NCBI RefSeq assembly: GCF_030283145.1
Contig: NZ_JASNWE010000003.1
Coordinates: 620,001-684,000, forward strand
Direction of reading: 5' to 3'
DNA from: Actinomadura xylanilytica
GTDB taxonomy: Bacteria; Actinomycetota; Actinomycetes; Streptosporangiales; Streptosporangiaceae
DNA length: 64,000 nt
In this document: piece after piece, positions 7,618-15,338 of the stretch
Position numbering within the stretch: the stretch's first letter is position 1
Layout: the number at the start of each line of letters is the position of its first letter
Program-made: the position numbers and the translations under genes
The notes under the pieces: generated by a model
The model's input: the letters and a program-made list of their open reading frames with translations, nothing else
Databases searched by the model: none
What the model was told of the DNA's origin: nothing

Positions 7618-8205
7618 ATGGAAACGCACGGGCGCCTGCTCAACGTGATCGACATCGAGGCCACCTGCTGGCAGCACAAGCCGTACGGGCCGGGGCAGGT
7701 CAGCGAGATCATCGAGATCGGCCTGTGCGTGGTCGACCTGCGGACCCGCGAGCGGACCGAGCGCCACCGGATCCTCGTCCGGCCCGCGCAGTCCACCGTC
7801 AGCGCGTTCTGCACCGAGCTCACCGGGCTCACCCAGGAGGAGGTCGACACCGGGATCGGCTTCGCCGAGGCGTGCGCCCTGCTGGAGCGCGAGCATCGCG
7901 CGCACTCGCGGGCGTGGGCGAGCTGGGGCGACTACGACCGCAAGCAGTTCGAGCGGCAGTGCGGCACCGCCCGGGTCCGCTACCCGTTCGGGAGCCGGCA
8001 CACCAACGCCAAGGCGGCCTACTCCGCCGCGCACCCCGATCTGGGAGCGCGCAGGCTCGGCATGGACGGCGCGCTCCAGCACGCCGGGCTGCCGCTGGAG
8101 GAACGGCACCACAGCGGTGTCGACGACGCCTGGAACATCGGCGCGCTCGTCCTCGACACCATGGACCGGGACGCCTGGCCCGCTGACGAGGGACGCCCGC
8201 AGTAG
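7618..8205 (+). CDS. DEDDh 3'-5' exonuclease domain protein
   Basis: A 195-aa single-domain nuclease. Exo I is VIDIEATCW (D and E), a mid-chain acidic motif is SWGDYDRKQFERQC, and the last motif HHSGVDDAWNIGAL gives the H and D of the DEDDh set. The layout matches KapD/ERI-1-like exonucleases that trim RNA or DNA 3' ends with two metal ions. The ATG at 7618 directly precedes the first strand. It is 58 bp after the acyltransferase gene and 10 bp before the ankyrin gene, so an operon with the latter is likely. Confidence 0.85.
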   Translation: METHGRLLNVIDIEATCWQHKPYGPGQVSEIIEIGLCVVDLRTRERTERHRILVRPAQSTVSAFCTELTGLTQEEVDTGIGFAEACALLEREHRAHSRAWASWGDYDRKQFERQCGTARVRYPFGSRHTNAKAAYSAAHPDLGARRLGMDGALQHAGLPLEERHHSGVDDAWNIGALVLDTMDRDAWPADEGRPQ

Positions 8206-8215
8206 GGTGCGGTTC

Positions 8216-8629
8216 ATGACCGAGGCCGATCCTGAGCTGGAGGAGTTCGCGACGCGGCTGTTCGACCTGGCCCGCCGGGGCGAGACCGAGCGGCTGAGCG
8301 CGTACGTCGACGCCGGGGTGCCGGCGAACCTCTCCAACGACAAGGGCGACACGCTGCTCATGCTGGCCGCCTACCACGGCCACGCCGGCACCGTGCGGGC
8401 CCTCGCCGGGCGGGGCGCCGACCCCGAGCGGGCGAACGACCGGGGGCAGCGCCCCCTGGCCGGTGCCGTGTTCAAGAAGGAGCCCGAGGTGGTGCGGGCC
8501 CTGCTCGACGCCGGCGCCGACCCGGGGGCCGGGACGCCGTCGGCGGCCGACACCGCCCGGATGTTCGGCAACGAGGAGTTCCTCGCCTGGTTCGAGGCGG
8601 CCGAGGCCGCCAGGCGGGACGGGCACTGA
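8216..8629 (+). CDS. Ankyrin-repeat protein
   Basis: A 137-aa protein with about three ankyrin repeats: DTLLMLAAYHGHAGTVRALAGRGADPE, then RGQRPLAGAVFKKEPEVVRALLDAGADPG, then a degenerate cap (TPSAADTARMFGNEEFLAWF). The N-terminal acidic helix (ELEEFATRLFDLARRGE) caps the stack. Small cytosolic ankyrin proteins of this type are common in actinomycetes; they are protein-binding and have no known catalysis. The start ATG at 8216 is 10 bp after the exonuclease stop. Confidence 0.85.
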   Translation: MTEADPELEEFATRLFDLARRGETERLSAYVDAGVPANLSNDKGDTLLMLAAYHGHAGTVRALAGRGADPERANDRGQRPLAGAVFKKEPEVVRALLDAGADPGAGTPSAADTARMFGNEEFLAWFEAAEAARRDGH

Positions 8630-8637
8630 GCGGGACG

Positions 8638-8769
8638 GTGGCCCGGCGGGTGGCCGACGTCGGGCCCGCGGTGATCGTCTACCACTCGCTCACCGACGGC
8701 TCCCCGATCGACGCCGCCTACCTCGAGTCGGTGGTCGACGAGATCCTGATGCCGATCGTCCGCCCCTGA
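8638..8769 (+). pseudogene. Short fragment resembling the C-terminus of a TetR-type regulator
   Basis: A 43-codon frame reading VARRVADVGPAVIVYHSLTD... and ending VVDEILMPIVRP starts 8 bp after the ankyrin stop. The text looks like the ligand-domain end of a TetR protein; no helix-turn-helix or upstream body is present. It may be a remnant, or a short real ORF coupled to the ankyrin gene. Confidence 0.3.
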
Positions 8770-8838
8770 CCAAGGTCGGGTACGGCCGGGGCCGTTCGTC
8801 CATGGCCGCGGCCCGGCCCGGGCCGGCAGGGTCGGGGG

Positions 8839-10134
8839 ATGCGATCGACCAACAACCCCTGCCGTCCGCGCACGGCCGCCCTCGCCGCCGCGGCCGTGCT
8901 CCCGCTCGGGCTCGCCGCATGCGGTTCCGCCGAGCCCGCGGTCAGGACGGCCGCGGGACGGGCCGCCCCGGCGGGCTTCTCGCTGCCCGCTCCGACCGGC
9001 GGTCAGGCCGTCGGCACCACCGAGCTGCACCTCGTCGACAAGGGACGCCCCGATCCGTGGGTCGCCGGGAAGACCCGGGAGCTCATGGTCAGCGTCTGGT
9101 ATCCGGCCCGGCGGGGCGGTGCGCCATCAGGCGGCGCGCGACCGGGCGGTGCGTGGCGCGTCGCGCCGTACCTGCGGCCGGGAGCCGCTAGGGCGGTCGA
9201 CGCGGCCGGCGCGCTCGGGGTCTTCAAGCCCGGCCAGGTCGACTGGGCGGGCGCCCGCACCCACGCGGGCGAGTCCGCGCCGGTGGACGCGCGGCAGGGG
9301 GCACGGCCCGTGGTGCTCTACTCCCCCGGGTTCGGCGTGCCCCGCGCGCTGGGGACCTCCATGGCCGAGGAGCTGGTCAGCCGCGGCTACGTGGTGGTGA
9401 CGATGGACCACACCTACGAGACGGCCCCGGTGGAGTTCCCCGGCGGGCGGGTCGAGGGGCAGAGGCTGCCGGAATCGGGCCCGCAGCGGCTCCGCACCGC
9501 CTTGGCGGCGCGGGTCCAGGACACCCGGTTCGTCCTGGACCGGCTCGCCGCGCTGCGCGGCGGCGCCAACCCCGACGCCGAGGGGCGGACGCTCCCGCGC
9601 GGCCTCGGCCGGACGCTCAGCCTGTCGGCGGTCGGCATGGCCGGGCACTCCGCCGGAGGCATCCAGGCCGCCGAGGCCATGCGGCTCGACCGGCGGGTGG
9701 ACGCGGGCATCGACATGGACGGCACCATGCAGTACGCCGAGGGCGACCTCGTCCAGGCCGCGCGCGAGGGGCTGGACCGCCCGTTCATGCTGATGGGCGC
9801 GGCGACCGGCGGCAGCCCGCAGACGCACCTGACCAGCCCGTCCTGGGGATCGCTCTGGGACCGCTCGGCCGGATGGAAGCGCGATCTCAACGTCCCGCGC
9901 GCCTCCCACTACTCCTACACCGACCTCCAGGCGTACCTCCCGGGCCTCGCGCGGCGGCTCGGCATCCCCGCCGGGGACCGCGAGGGCCTCATCGGCACCG
10001 TCGACCCGGGCCGGATGGTCGCGGCGCAGCGCGCCTACACCACCGCGTTCTTCGACCGGCACCTGCGGGGACGGCCCGGACGTCTGCTCGACCGTCCGTC
10101 CCCGCGCCATCCCGACGTCCGCTTCATCGGGTGA
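8839..10134 (+). CDS. Secreted alpha/beta-hydrolase lipoprotein (PAF-acetylhydrolase-like)
   Basis: A 431-aa protein with a lipoprotein signal peptide: basic start, hydrophobic core, and lipobox LAAC around residue 28, so it should be anchored on the outer face of the membrane. The hydrolase fold shows LMVSVWYPA near the N-terminus, RPVVLYSPGFGVPRALGTSMAEEL as the oxyanion region, and the nucleophile elbow GHSAGGIQAAEAM. FDRHL near the C-terminus fits the family's late helix. The pattern matches the platelet-activating-factor acetylhydrolase/dienelactone group. Natural substrate unknown. It converges on the MscS gene with a shared hairpin between them. Confidence 0.85.
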   Translation: MRSTNNPCRPRTAALAAAAVLPLGLAACGSAEPAVRTAAGRAAPAGFSLPAPTGGQAVGTTELHLVDKGRPDPWVAGKTRELMVSVWYPARRGGAPSGGARPGGAWRVAPYLRPGAARAVDAAGALGVFKPGQVDWAGARTHAGESAPVDARQGARPVVLYSPGFGVPRALGTSMAEELVSRGYVVVTMDHTYETAPVEFPGGRVEGQRLPESGPQRLRTALAARVQDTRFVLDRLAALRGGANPDAEGRTLPRGLGRTLSLSAVGMAGHSAGGIQAAEAMRLDRRVDAGIDMDGTMQYAEGDLVQAAREGLDRPFMLMGAATGGSPQTHLTSPSWGSLWDRSAGWKRDLNVPRASHYSYTDLQAYLPGLARRLGIPAGDREGLIGTVDPGRMVAAQRAYTTAFFDRHLRGRPGRLLDRPSPRHPDVRFIG

Positions 10135-10143
10135 GCGGCGGCT

Positions 10144-10178
10144 GAGCCGGTCGAGGCCGCCGCGGCCCCGACCGGCTC
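10144..10178. terminator. Bidirectional hairpin between convergent genes
   Basis: GAGCCGGTCG pairs with CGACCGGCTC across a GC-rich 15-nt loop, 10 bp after the esterase stop and 11 bp from the MscS stop. It probably serves both genes. Confidence 0.65.
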
Positions 10179-10188
10179 GCCCGTGGCG

Positions 10189-11259
10189 TCAGCCGGCCGG
10201 CGGCGGGCCGCCGGTGGCCGCCACGAGGGTCTGACCGCCGTCCAGGACGACCTTGCGGCGGGGGTAGGGCACCTCCAGCCCCTCCTCGCGGAAGCGGCGG
10301 TGCAGGCGCTTGACGAACTCGTGCTTGATGCGGAACTGGTCGCCGAACTCGCCGGTCCGCAGGATCGTGGTGAAGTTGATCGCCGATTCGCCGAAGGTGT
10401 GGAAGCGCACCAGGATCTCGGCCTCCTTCACCCCGCCCTTGACGTCGGCCATCACCTCCTCGCCGACCTCGATGGCGATCCGCTCGACCACGGCCAGGTC
10501 GGCCTCGTAGGAGACGCTCGCCTGGAGCAGCAGCGACATGTCCTGCGCGGGCCGGTGGTAGTTGGTCAGGATCGTGTCGGAGAACCGCTGGTTCGGGATC
10601 ACCTCGATGTTGTCCGACAGGGTGCGGATCGAGGTGTTGCGCCAGTTGATGTCGACGACGTAGCCCTCCTGCCCGCTGCTCAGCCGGATGTAGTCGCCGG
10701 GCTCGATGGTCTTGGACGCCAGCACGTGCACACCGGCGAACAGGTTGGCAAGGGTGTCCTGGAGCGCCAGCGCGACCGCGAGGCCGCCGACGCCGAGGGC
10801 GCCGAGCAGCGGCGTGATCGACACCCCGAGGCTCTGGAGCATCACCAGGATGCCGACGCCGAGCACCACCACCCGGGTGATGTTGGCGAAGATCGTGACG
10901 CTGGACGCCATGCCCTGCCGGGCGAGCGCGACCGAGGTGACGATCCCGGCGATGAGGCGGGCCAGCGCCAGCGAGACGATGAGGATGGTCGCGGCGGTCA
11001 GCGCCTGCGCGGTGGCGTGCCGGGTGCCGGACTTCATCGGCAGCACGTTGGCGGTGATCCAGGCGCCGCCGATGATCGCCACCGGCACCGCCAGGTCGCG
11101 GATCAGCCGGGCGGCCAGGTCGTCCCAGGCCCACCGGGTGTCGCCGGCCCGCCGGAAGAGCCGGCCCGTCAGCACCCGCAGGACGACCGCCAGGGCGAGC
11201 GCGACCAGCATGACCACGACCGCGGCCAGGATCTCCGACCAGGTCACCTGATCTCTCAT
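10189..11259 (-). CDS. Small-conductance mechanosensitive channel (MscS family)
   Basis: A 356-aa integral membrane protein with four N-terminal hydrophobic helices and the pore-lining TM3 segment LLGALGVGGLAVALALQDTLANLFAGVHVL, rich in Gly/Ala as in MscS. The beta domain follows: KTIEPGDYIRLSSGQEGYVVDINWRNTSIRTLSDNIEVIPNQRF. A mixed alpha/beta vestibule domain ends the protein. Such channels open on hypo-osmotic shock to release solutes. The ATG at 11259 gives a start right before helix 1. It is divergent from the CocE-type hydrolase gene across about 260 bp. Confidence 0.92.
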   Translation of the reverse strand: MRDQVTWSEILAAVVVMLVALALAVVLRVLTGRLFRRAGDTRWAWDDLAARLIRDLAVPVAIIGGAWITANVLPMKSGTRHATAQALTAATILIVSLALARLIAGIVTSVALARQGMASSVTIFANITRVVVLGVGILVMLQSLGVSITPLLGALGVGGLAVALALQDTLANLFAGVHVLASKTIEPGDYIRLSSGQEGYVVDINWRNTSIRTLSDNIEVIPNQRFSDTILTNYHRPAQDMSLLLQASVSYEADLAVVERIAIEVGEEVMADVKGGVKEAEILVRFHTFGESAINFTTILRTGEFGDQFRIKHEFVKRLHRRFREEGLEVPYPRRKVVLDGGQTLVAATGGPPPAG

Positions 11260-11523
11260 GAGACCCCTCGCGCCGCGCGCTCCGCCGACTCGGGCATGGT
11301 GTGGATCGCTCCCTCCGGGCGCCGGTCCGGCCGCCCGTAATGTAGGTGTATGTAGCAAAAATGGGGTATGCGGCAATTGTTAGCCGTGCACCACTGGTCC
11401 GAATATCGCCCGATCGTAGTGAACGCCCGGCCCCGCCGTGCCCCGTCCGGGAATACCGGGGGTGCCCGGACCGACGGACCGCCGGCGCCGCCCGTTACGA
11501 TCGATCAGGTGGTAGGCGTCGGC
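11260..11523. other. Divergent promoter region between mscS and the CocE-type gene
   Basis: No gene is supported. It contains an AT-richer stretch (about 11338-11372, with GTAGCAAAAATGG) that probably carries the divergent promoters. No palindrome stands out. Confidence 0.4.
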
Positions 11524-13236
11524 ATGATGCGCCGTTGGGGGGCCACGGCGCTGGGACTGCGGAACGGCCCCCACCGGGTGACGGTCGAGCGCGACCTGGA
11601 GGTGCCGGCCTCCGACGGGGTGGTGCTGCTCGCCGACCGGCACGCGCCCGTCGACGTCGAGCGGCCCCCGACCGTCCTGGTCCGCTCCCCGTACGGGCGG
11701 CGCGGGCCGTTCGGGCTGATGTGCGGGCAGACGTTCGCCTCGCACGGCTTCCAGGCCGTGGTGCAGAGCGTGCGCGGCGGCTTCGGCTCGGGCGGGGTGT
11801 TCGAGCCCCTCGACGAGCACGAGGACGGGCTCGCCACGATCGCCTGGCTCAAGGAGCAGCCGTGGTTCGGCGGCACCTTCGCCATGCACGGCCCGAGCTA
11901 CCTCGGCTACGTGCAGTGGGCGGTGGCCGCCGAGGCCGGACCCGCACTGAAGGCGCTGTCGATGCAGGTCACCGCGTCGCAGTTCCGCGAGGCCATCAAC
12001 GTCGGCGGCACCTTCGCGCTGGAGTCGACGCTGATCTGGGTCGACCTCACCGCCCGGATGAAGAACCCGCTGTCGGGGATCACCACCGGGATCATGTCGC
12101 CGCGCCGGGCCCGCCGCGCCGCGCTGTCGGGCCGGCCGCTCGGCGAGCTCGACCGGCTCGCGACCGGCGAGCAGCAGCGGTTCTTCCAGGATCTGCTGGT
12201 CAGCGGGCCCGACACCCCGTTCTGGGACAAGCGCGACTTCAGCCCGACGGTGGCGCGGGTGCGGGCGCCGGTGAACATGACCGGCGGCTGGTACGACATC
12301 TTCCTGCCCTGGCAGCTCAAGGACTACGCCGCGCTGCGCGCCGCCGGGCACCGCCCGTACCTGACCATCGGCCCGTGGTTCCACGCCGACCAGCGGATGA
12401 TGCGCGACTCGGTCGGCGAGGCCGTGACCTGGTTCCGCGCGCACCTGCTCGACGACCCGTCGGACCTGCGCGAGCAGCCGGTGCGGCTGCTCATCACCGG
12501 TGCGGACGAGTGGCGCGAGTTCCCCGACTGGCCCGTCCCGGGCATGCGGGAGCAGCGGTGGCACCTCCAGCCCGGCGGCGCGCTGGCCCCCGGCGAGCCG
12601 CCCGCGTCCGAGCCCGACGCCTACCGGTACGACCCGACGCACCCGACGCCGTTCCTCGGCGGGCCCACGCTGCTCGGCGAGAACCATCCGGTGGCCGACC
12701 AGCGGCGGCTGGAGCGCCGGCAGGACGTGCTGACCTACACCTCCGCCGAGCTGGACGACGACATGGAGATCATCGGGCCGGTCGCGGCCGAGCTGTTCGT
12801 CCGGTCCGACCGCTCGCACACCGACTTCGTGGTGCGGCTGTGCGAGGTGACGCCCGGCGGCGAGTCGTACAACCTCTGCGAGGGGATGCGGCGGCTGCTC
12901 CCCGGCGCGCCCGAGCCGGACGCGGACGGGGTGCGGCGGGTGGCGGTGGAGCTGTGGCCCGCGGGCCACCGGTTCAAGCGCGGCAACCGGGTGCGGGTGC
13001 AGGTCGCGAGCGGCGCCTACCCGCGGGTGGCCCGCAACACCGGCACCGGCGAGCCGATCGGCACCGCGACCGAGATGCGGATCGCGGCCCAGGAGATCTT
13101 CCACGAGCCCGGCCGGGCGTCGGCGATCGTGCTGCCGATCGTCCCGGCGCCCGAACCTGACGAGCCGGACGAGCCCAACGGGCCGGGCGAGGCCAACGGG
13201 CCGGACGAGCCCAACGGGCCGGGCGAAGCGGGCTAG
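11524..13236 (+). CDS. CocE/NonD-family hydrolase (X-prolyl dipeptidyl-peptidase-like)
   Basis: A 570-aa serine hydrolase. The N-terminal alpha/beta-hydrolase domain contains LVRSPYGRRG and the nucleophile segment HGPSYLGYVQW (Ser between Pro and Tyr, as in CocE). GPWFHADQR supplies the probable catalytic His. The C-terminal jelly-roll (galactose-binding-like) domain is seen in LTYTSAELDDDMEIIGPVAAELFVRSD and NRVRVQVASGAYPR. Members cleave esters or X-Pro peptides; the substrate is open. The last ~25 residues are a low-complexity repeat of Pro, Glu, Asp, Gly and Asn (EPDEPNGPGEA...) unlike the folded part. The start is ATG 11524; ATG 11527 is equally possible. Confidence 0.87.
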   Translation: MMRRWGATALGLRNGPHRVTVERDLEVPASDGVVLLADRHAPVDVERPPTVLVRSPYGRRGPFGLMCGQTFASHGFQAVVQSVRGGFGSGGVFEPLDEHEDGLATIAWLKEQPWFGGTFAMHGPSYLGYVQWAVAAEAGPALKALSMQVTASQFREAINVGGTFALESTLIWVDLTARMKNPLSGITTGIMSPRRARRAALSGRPLGELDRLATGEQQRFFQDLLVSGPDTPFWDKRDFSPTVARVRAPVNMTGGWYDIFLPWQLKDYAALRAAGHRPYLTIGPWFHADQRMMRDSVGEAVTWFRAHLLDDPSDLREQPVRLLITGADEWREFPDWPVPGMREQRWHLQPGGALAPGEPPASEPDAYRYDPTHPTPFLGGPTLLGENHPVADQRRLERRQDVLTYTSAELDDDMEIIGPVAAELFVRSDRSHTDFVVRLCEVTPGGESYNLCEGMRRLLPGAPEPDADGVRRVAVELWPAGHRFKRGNRVRVQVASGAYPRVARNTGTGEPIGTATEMRIAAQEIFHEPGRASAIVLPIVPAPEPDEPDEPNGPGEANGPDEPNGPGEAG

Positions 13237-13250
13237 GCGTGTCTCAAAGT

Positions 13251-13407
13251 GCCTCAGCCGTCGCGCGAGCGCGCCACCTGGCCGGTGGGGCGAAGCCGGA
13301 GGCGAGCCCGACCGGCCAGATCGCGAAGCGATGCCGCGCTCGCCCAAGCCAGGTCGGCGTCCGAGCCGCCAGGCGAGGACACCGGGCCGGGCTTGGAAAC
13401 ACCGGCC
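13251..13407. repeat. Dispersed ~150-bp hairpin-bearing intergenic repeat, copy 1
   Basis: Lies between the convergent CocE-type and PrxQ genes. It runs from GCCTCAGCCG to CCGGGCTTGGAAACACCG and is about 90% identical, by eye, to the reverse complement of 56015-56163. Inside is GGCCGGTGGGGC facing GCCCGACCGGCC (one mismatch), plus GATCGC-GAA-GCGATG, both able to fold. The end overlaps in type with a short stretch at 19831-19853. Confidence 0.8.
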
Positions 13408-13423
13408 GGACGCCGCCCCGGTC

Positions 13424-13879
13424 TCAGGCCCCGGCGCCGCGGAGCGCCGCCAGGGCGCGGTCCGCGTGCGCGTTCATCCGGACCTCGCTCTTGACGATCT
13501 CCAGCACGCGGCGGTCGGTGCCGATGACGAAGGTCTGGCGCCGGGTGGGCGCGAGCGCGAACCCGCGCTTGACCCCGAAGCGGGCCCGGACCGCGCCGCC
13601 CGGGTCCGACAGCAGCGGGTACCCGAAGCCGTGCTTGTCGGCGAACTCCTTCTGCCTGCCCACCGCGTCCGCGCTGATCCCGACCGGGTGCGCGCCGACC
13701 TCGGCGAGCTCGGCGACCAGGTCGCGGAAGTGGCACGCCTCGGCGGTGCAGCCGGGGGTCATCGCGGCCGGGTAGAAGAAGAGCACCACCGGCCCGTCCT
13801 CCAGCAGCCCGCTCAGCGTGCGCGGCTCGCCCGTCTCGTCCGAAAGTTCGAAGTCGTCCACCACGTCACCGACGTCCAT
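13424..13879 (-). CDS. Peroxiredoxin, BCP/PrxQ type
   Basis: A 151-aa thiol peroxidase. The N-terminus DVGDVVDDFELSDETGE is the usual AhpC/TSA opening. The peroxidatic motif FFYPAAMTPGCTAEACHFRD carries the active Cys and, five residues later, the resolving Cys typical of atypical two-Cys PrxQ. VIGTDRRVLEIVKSE fits the C-terminal strands. It reduces hydroperoxides using thioredoxin-like partners in the cytosol. The start ATG at 13879 is clear. It converges on the CocE-type gene across the dispersed repeat. Confidence 0.92.
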   Translation of the reverse strand: MDVGDVVDDFELSDETGEPRTLSGLLEDGPVVLFFYPAAMTPGCTAEACHFRDLVAELAEVGAHPVGISADAVGRQKEFADKHGFGYPLLSDPGGAVRARFGVKRGFALAPTRRQTFVIGTDRRVLEIVKSEVRMNAHADRALAALRGAGA

Positions 13880-13899
13880 GTCCCGAACCTAGCAGCGGG

Positions 13900-15186
13900 T
13901 CAGGTCCTGGACGGGTCGGCGACGCGGGCGAGGAACAGCGGCTCACCGGTCCGGGTGTCGCGGACGAGCAGCAGGTGGGGACGGTCGAAGACGACCTCGA
14001 GCGCCGCCCGCGGGGGCGCCGCGCCCGCCTGCACCCCGGTCGCGGTCGCGGCGGCGGCCTCGGTGCCCCTCTCGTCGACCAGCAGGGTCGCGGCGTGCTG
14101 GACGAACGCGACCCGCGCCGCCTTTGGCGAGATGCCGGTGAAGTCGGCGCCGCCGGAGAACATCACGCCCATCCCCAGCCCGCTGAGCAGGGGCTGGAGG
14201 TTCTGCCGGGAACGCAGCCTGACCTTGGGCAGCGCCAGATCGACGCGCGCGGGCCGCAGCGCGCCGGTCACCCGGCCGAGTGTGGACGCGTCGAGGCGCG
14301 GGCAGCCGGAGGTCGCGGCGGAACCGGGAGTCGCGGCGGGGTCGGGCATCAGGGCGGTCATGCTGAGCCGTCCGCCGGCGTAGGGGAGGTCGACGGCCGT
14401 CCAGCCCTGGACGTGCGCGTAGCCGAACGACGCCTCCCGGCTCATCGTCGGCGTCCGGACCGCCTGCCCGGCCGCGGTCGTGAAGCGCGCGGGGCTCGTG
14501 TGCGAGCGCTTGAACTCGTCGGCCCACCGCGCCTTGAGGTAGACCGCATCGGTGAGCAGCCAGCCGGTGTCCCGGGTCACCGAGCCCTGCGGCAGCAGGT
14601 CGGGGATCTGGCCCGCGGTGGACGTCTCGATCGCCTCGTTGACGGCGCGGCGGGCGCCGTCGGGGTCGCCCTGGATGTCGAGCCGCTTCAGCACGGCGCC
14701 GTAGCCGGTGGCCACCCGCGAGAGGTAGCCGCCGTCGGGCGGGAGGGCGAGGTCGGACCAGACCTGGTCGGTGGTCCTCACCGTGGTCTTCTCGCCGTTC
14801 AGCGTCGCGAGCGCCTGGGCGCGGGCGTGCAGCGCGGGCAGCGGGTCGCCGTCCGGCAGGTGCAGCCCGGCGGCCATCGCCTTCGCGGTCGCGCCGCGCG
14901 CGCCCAGGTAGGCCATGCCGAGGCCGCCGGCGATGCTGCTCGGCGACAGCACCAGGTTCGCGGCGGGGTCCCGCGCGCACCAGGCTGCGAGGAGGTCCAG
15001 GCCGAACGCGGTGTCGGCGCGGGCGGCGGTGCGCGGATCGGCGGCGCGGACCGGGGCCGGGTCTGCGCGCGCGACGCGCACCTCCGGCCCGCCGGAGCCG
15101 CAGGCCGCGGTGAGGGCGACGGCCGCGAGGCAGCCGAGCGCGAGGGCAGGACGCAGAGGACGCATCCACGTCAGACGTGGTGACAC
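13900..15186 (-). CDS. Serpin-family protease inhibitor, predicted lipoprotein
   Basis: A 428-aa serpin. The N-terminus has a hydrophobic core and lipobox-like LTAACGSGG, so export and membrane anchoring are likely. Serpin core landmarks: NLVLSPSSIAGGLGMAYLGARGATAKAM, LLTDAVYLKARWADEFKRSHT, VDLPYAGGRLSMTALMPD. The reactive-centre-loop hinge is DERGTEAAAATATGV, with small residues at P12-P8 as in inhibitory serpins, then FDRPHLLLVRDTRTGEPLFLARV. Such proteins trap serine proteases in a covalent complex. Starts are GTG 15186 or ATG 15165. It is rare enough in actinomycetes to note; target protease unknown. Confidence 0.9.
   Translation of the reverse strand: MSPRLTWMRPLRPALALGCLAAVALTAACGSGGPEVRVARADPAPVRAADPRTAARADTAFGLDLLAAWCARDPAANLVLSPSSIAGGLGMAYLGARGATAKAMAAGLHLPDGDPLPALHARAQALATLNGEKTTVRTTDQVWSDLALPPDGGYLSRVATGYGAVLKRLDIQGDPDGARRAVNEAIETSTAGQIPDLLPQGSVTRDTGWLLTDAVYLKARWADEFKRSHTSPARFTTAAGQAVRTPTMSREASFGYAHVQGWTAVDLPYAGGRLSMTALMPDPAATPGSAATSGCPRLDASTLGRVTGALRPARVDLALPKVRLRSRQNLQPLLSGLGMGVMFSGGADFTGISPKAARVAFVQHAATLLVDERGTEAAAATATGVQAGAAPPRAALEVVFDRPHLLLVRDTRTGEPLFLARVADPSRT
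15166..15180. promoter_or_regulatory. 15-bp palindrome at the serpin start
   Basis: CCACGTC-A-GACGTGG is a perfect inverted repeat directly 5' of the internal ATG at 15165 and within the first codons if GTG 15186 is used. It could be an operator or hide the ribosome site. Placement is seen; function is inferred. Confidence 0.4.
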
Positions 15187-15338
15187 CCGTCACGGTTCCC
15201 GTCTCTGACCAGGGGTCGCGCGGATGGGACGCGTTCCGGGGTTTCGCGGAGGCGCCTGGCGGACAGACCATGGGGCGAGCAGGTGTCTAAGACGCAGATA
15301 CCTCCAGTCTTCCCTCGTGTCGACCCGGAGGTCTCGTC

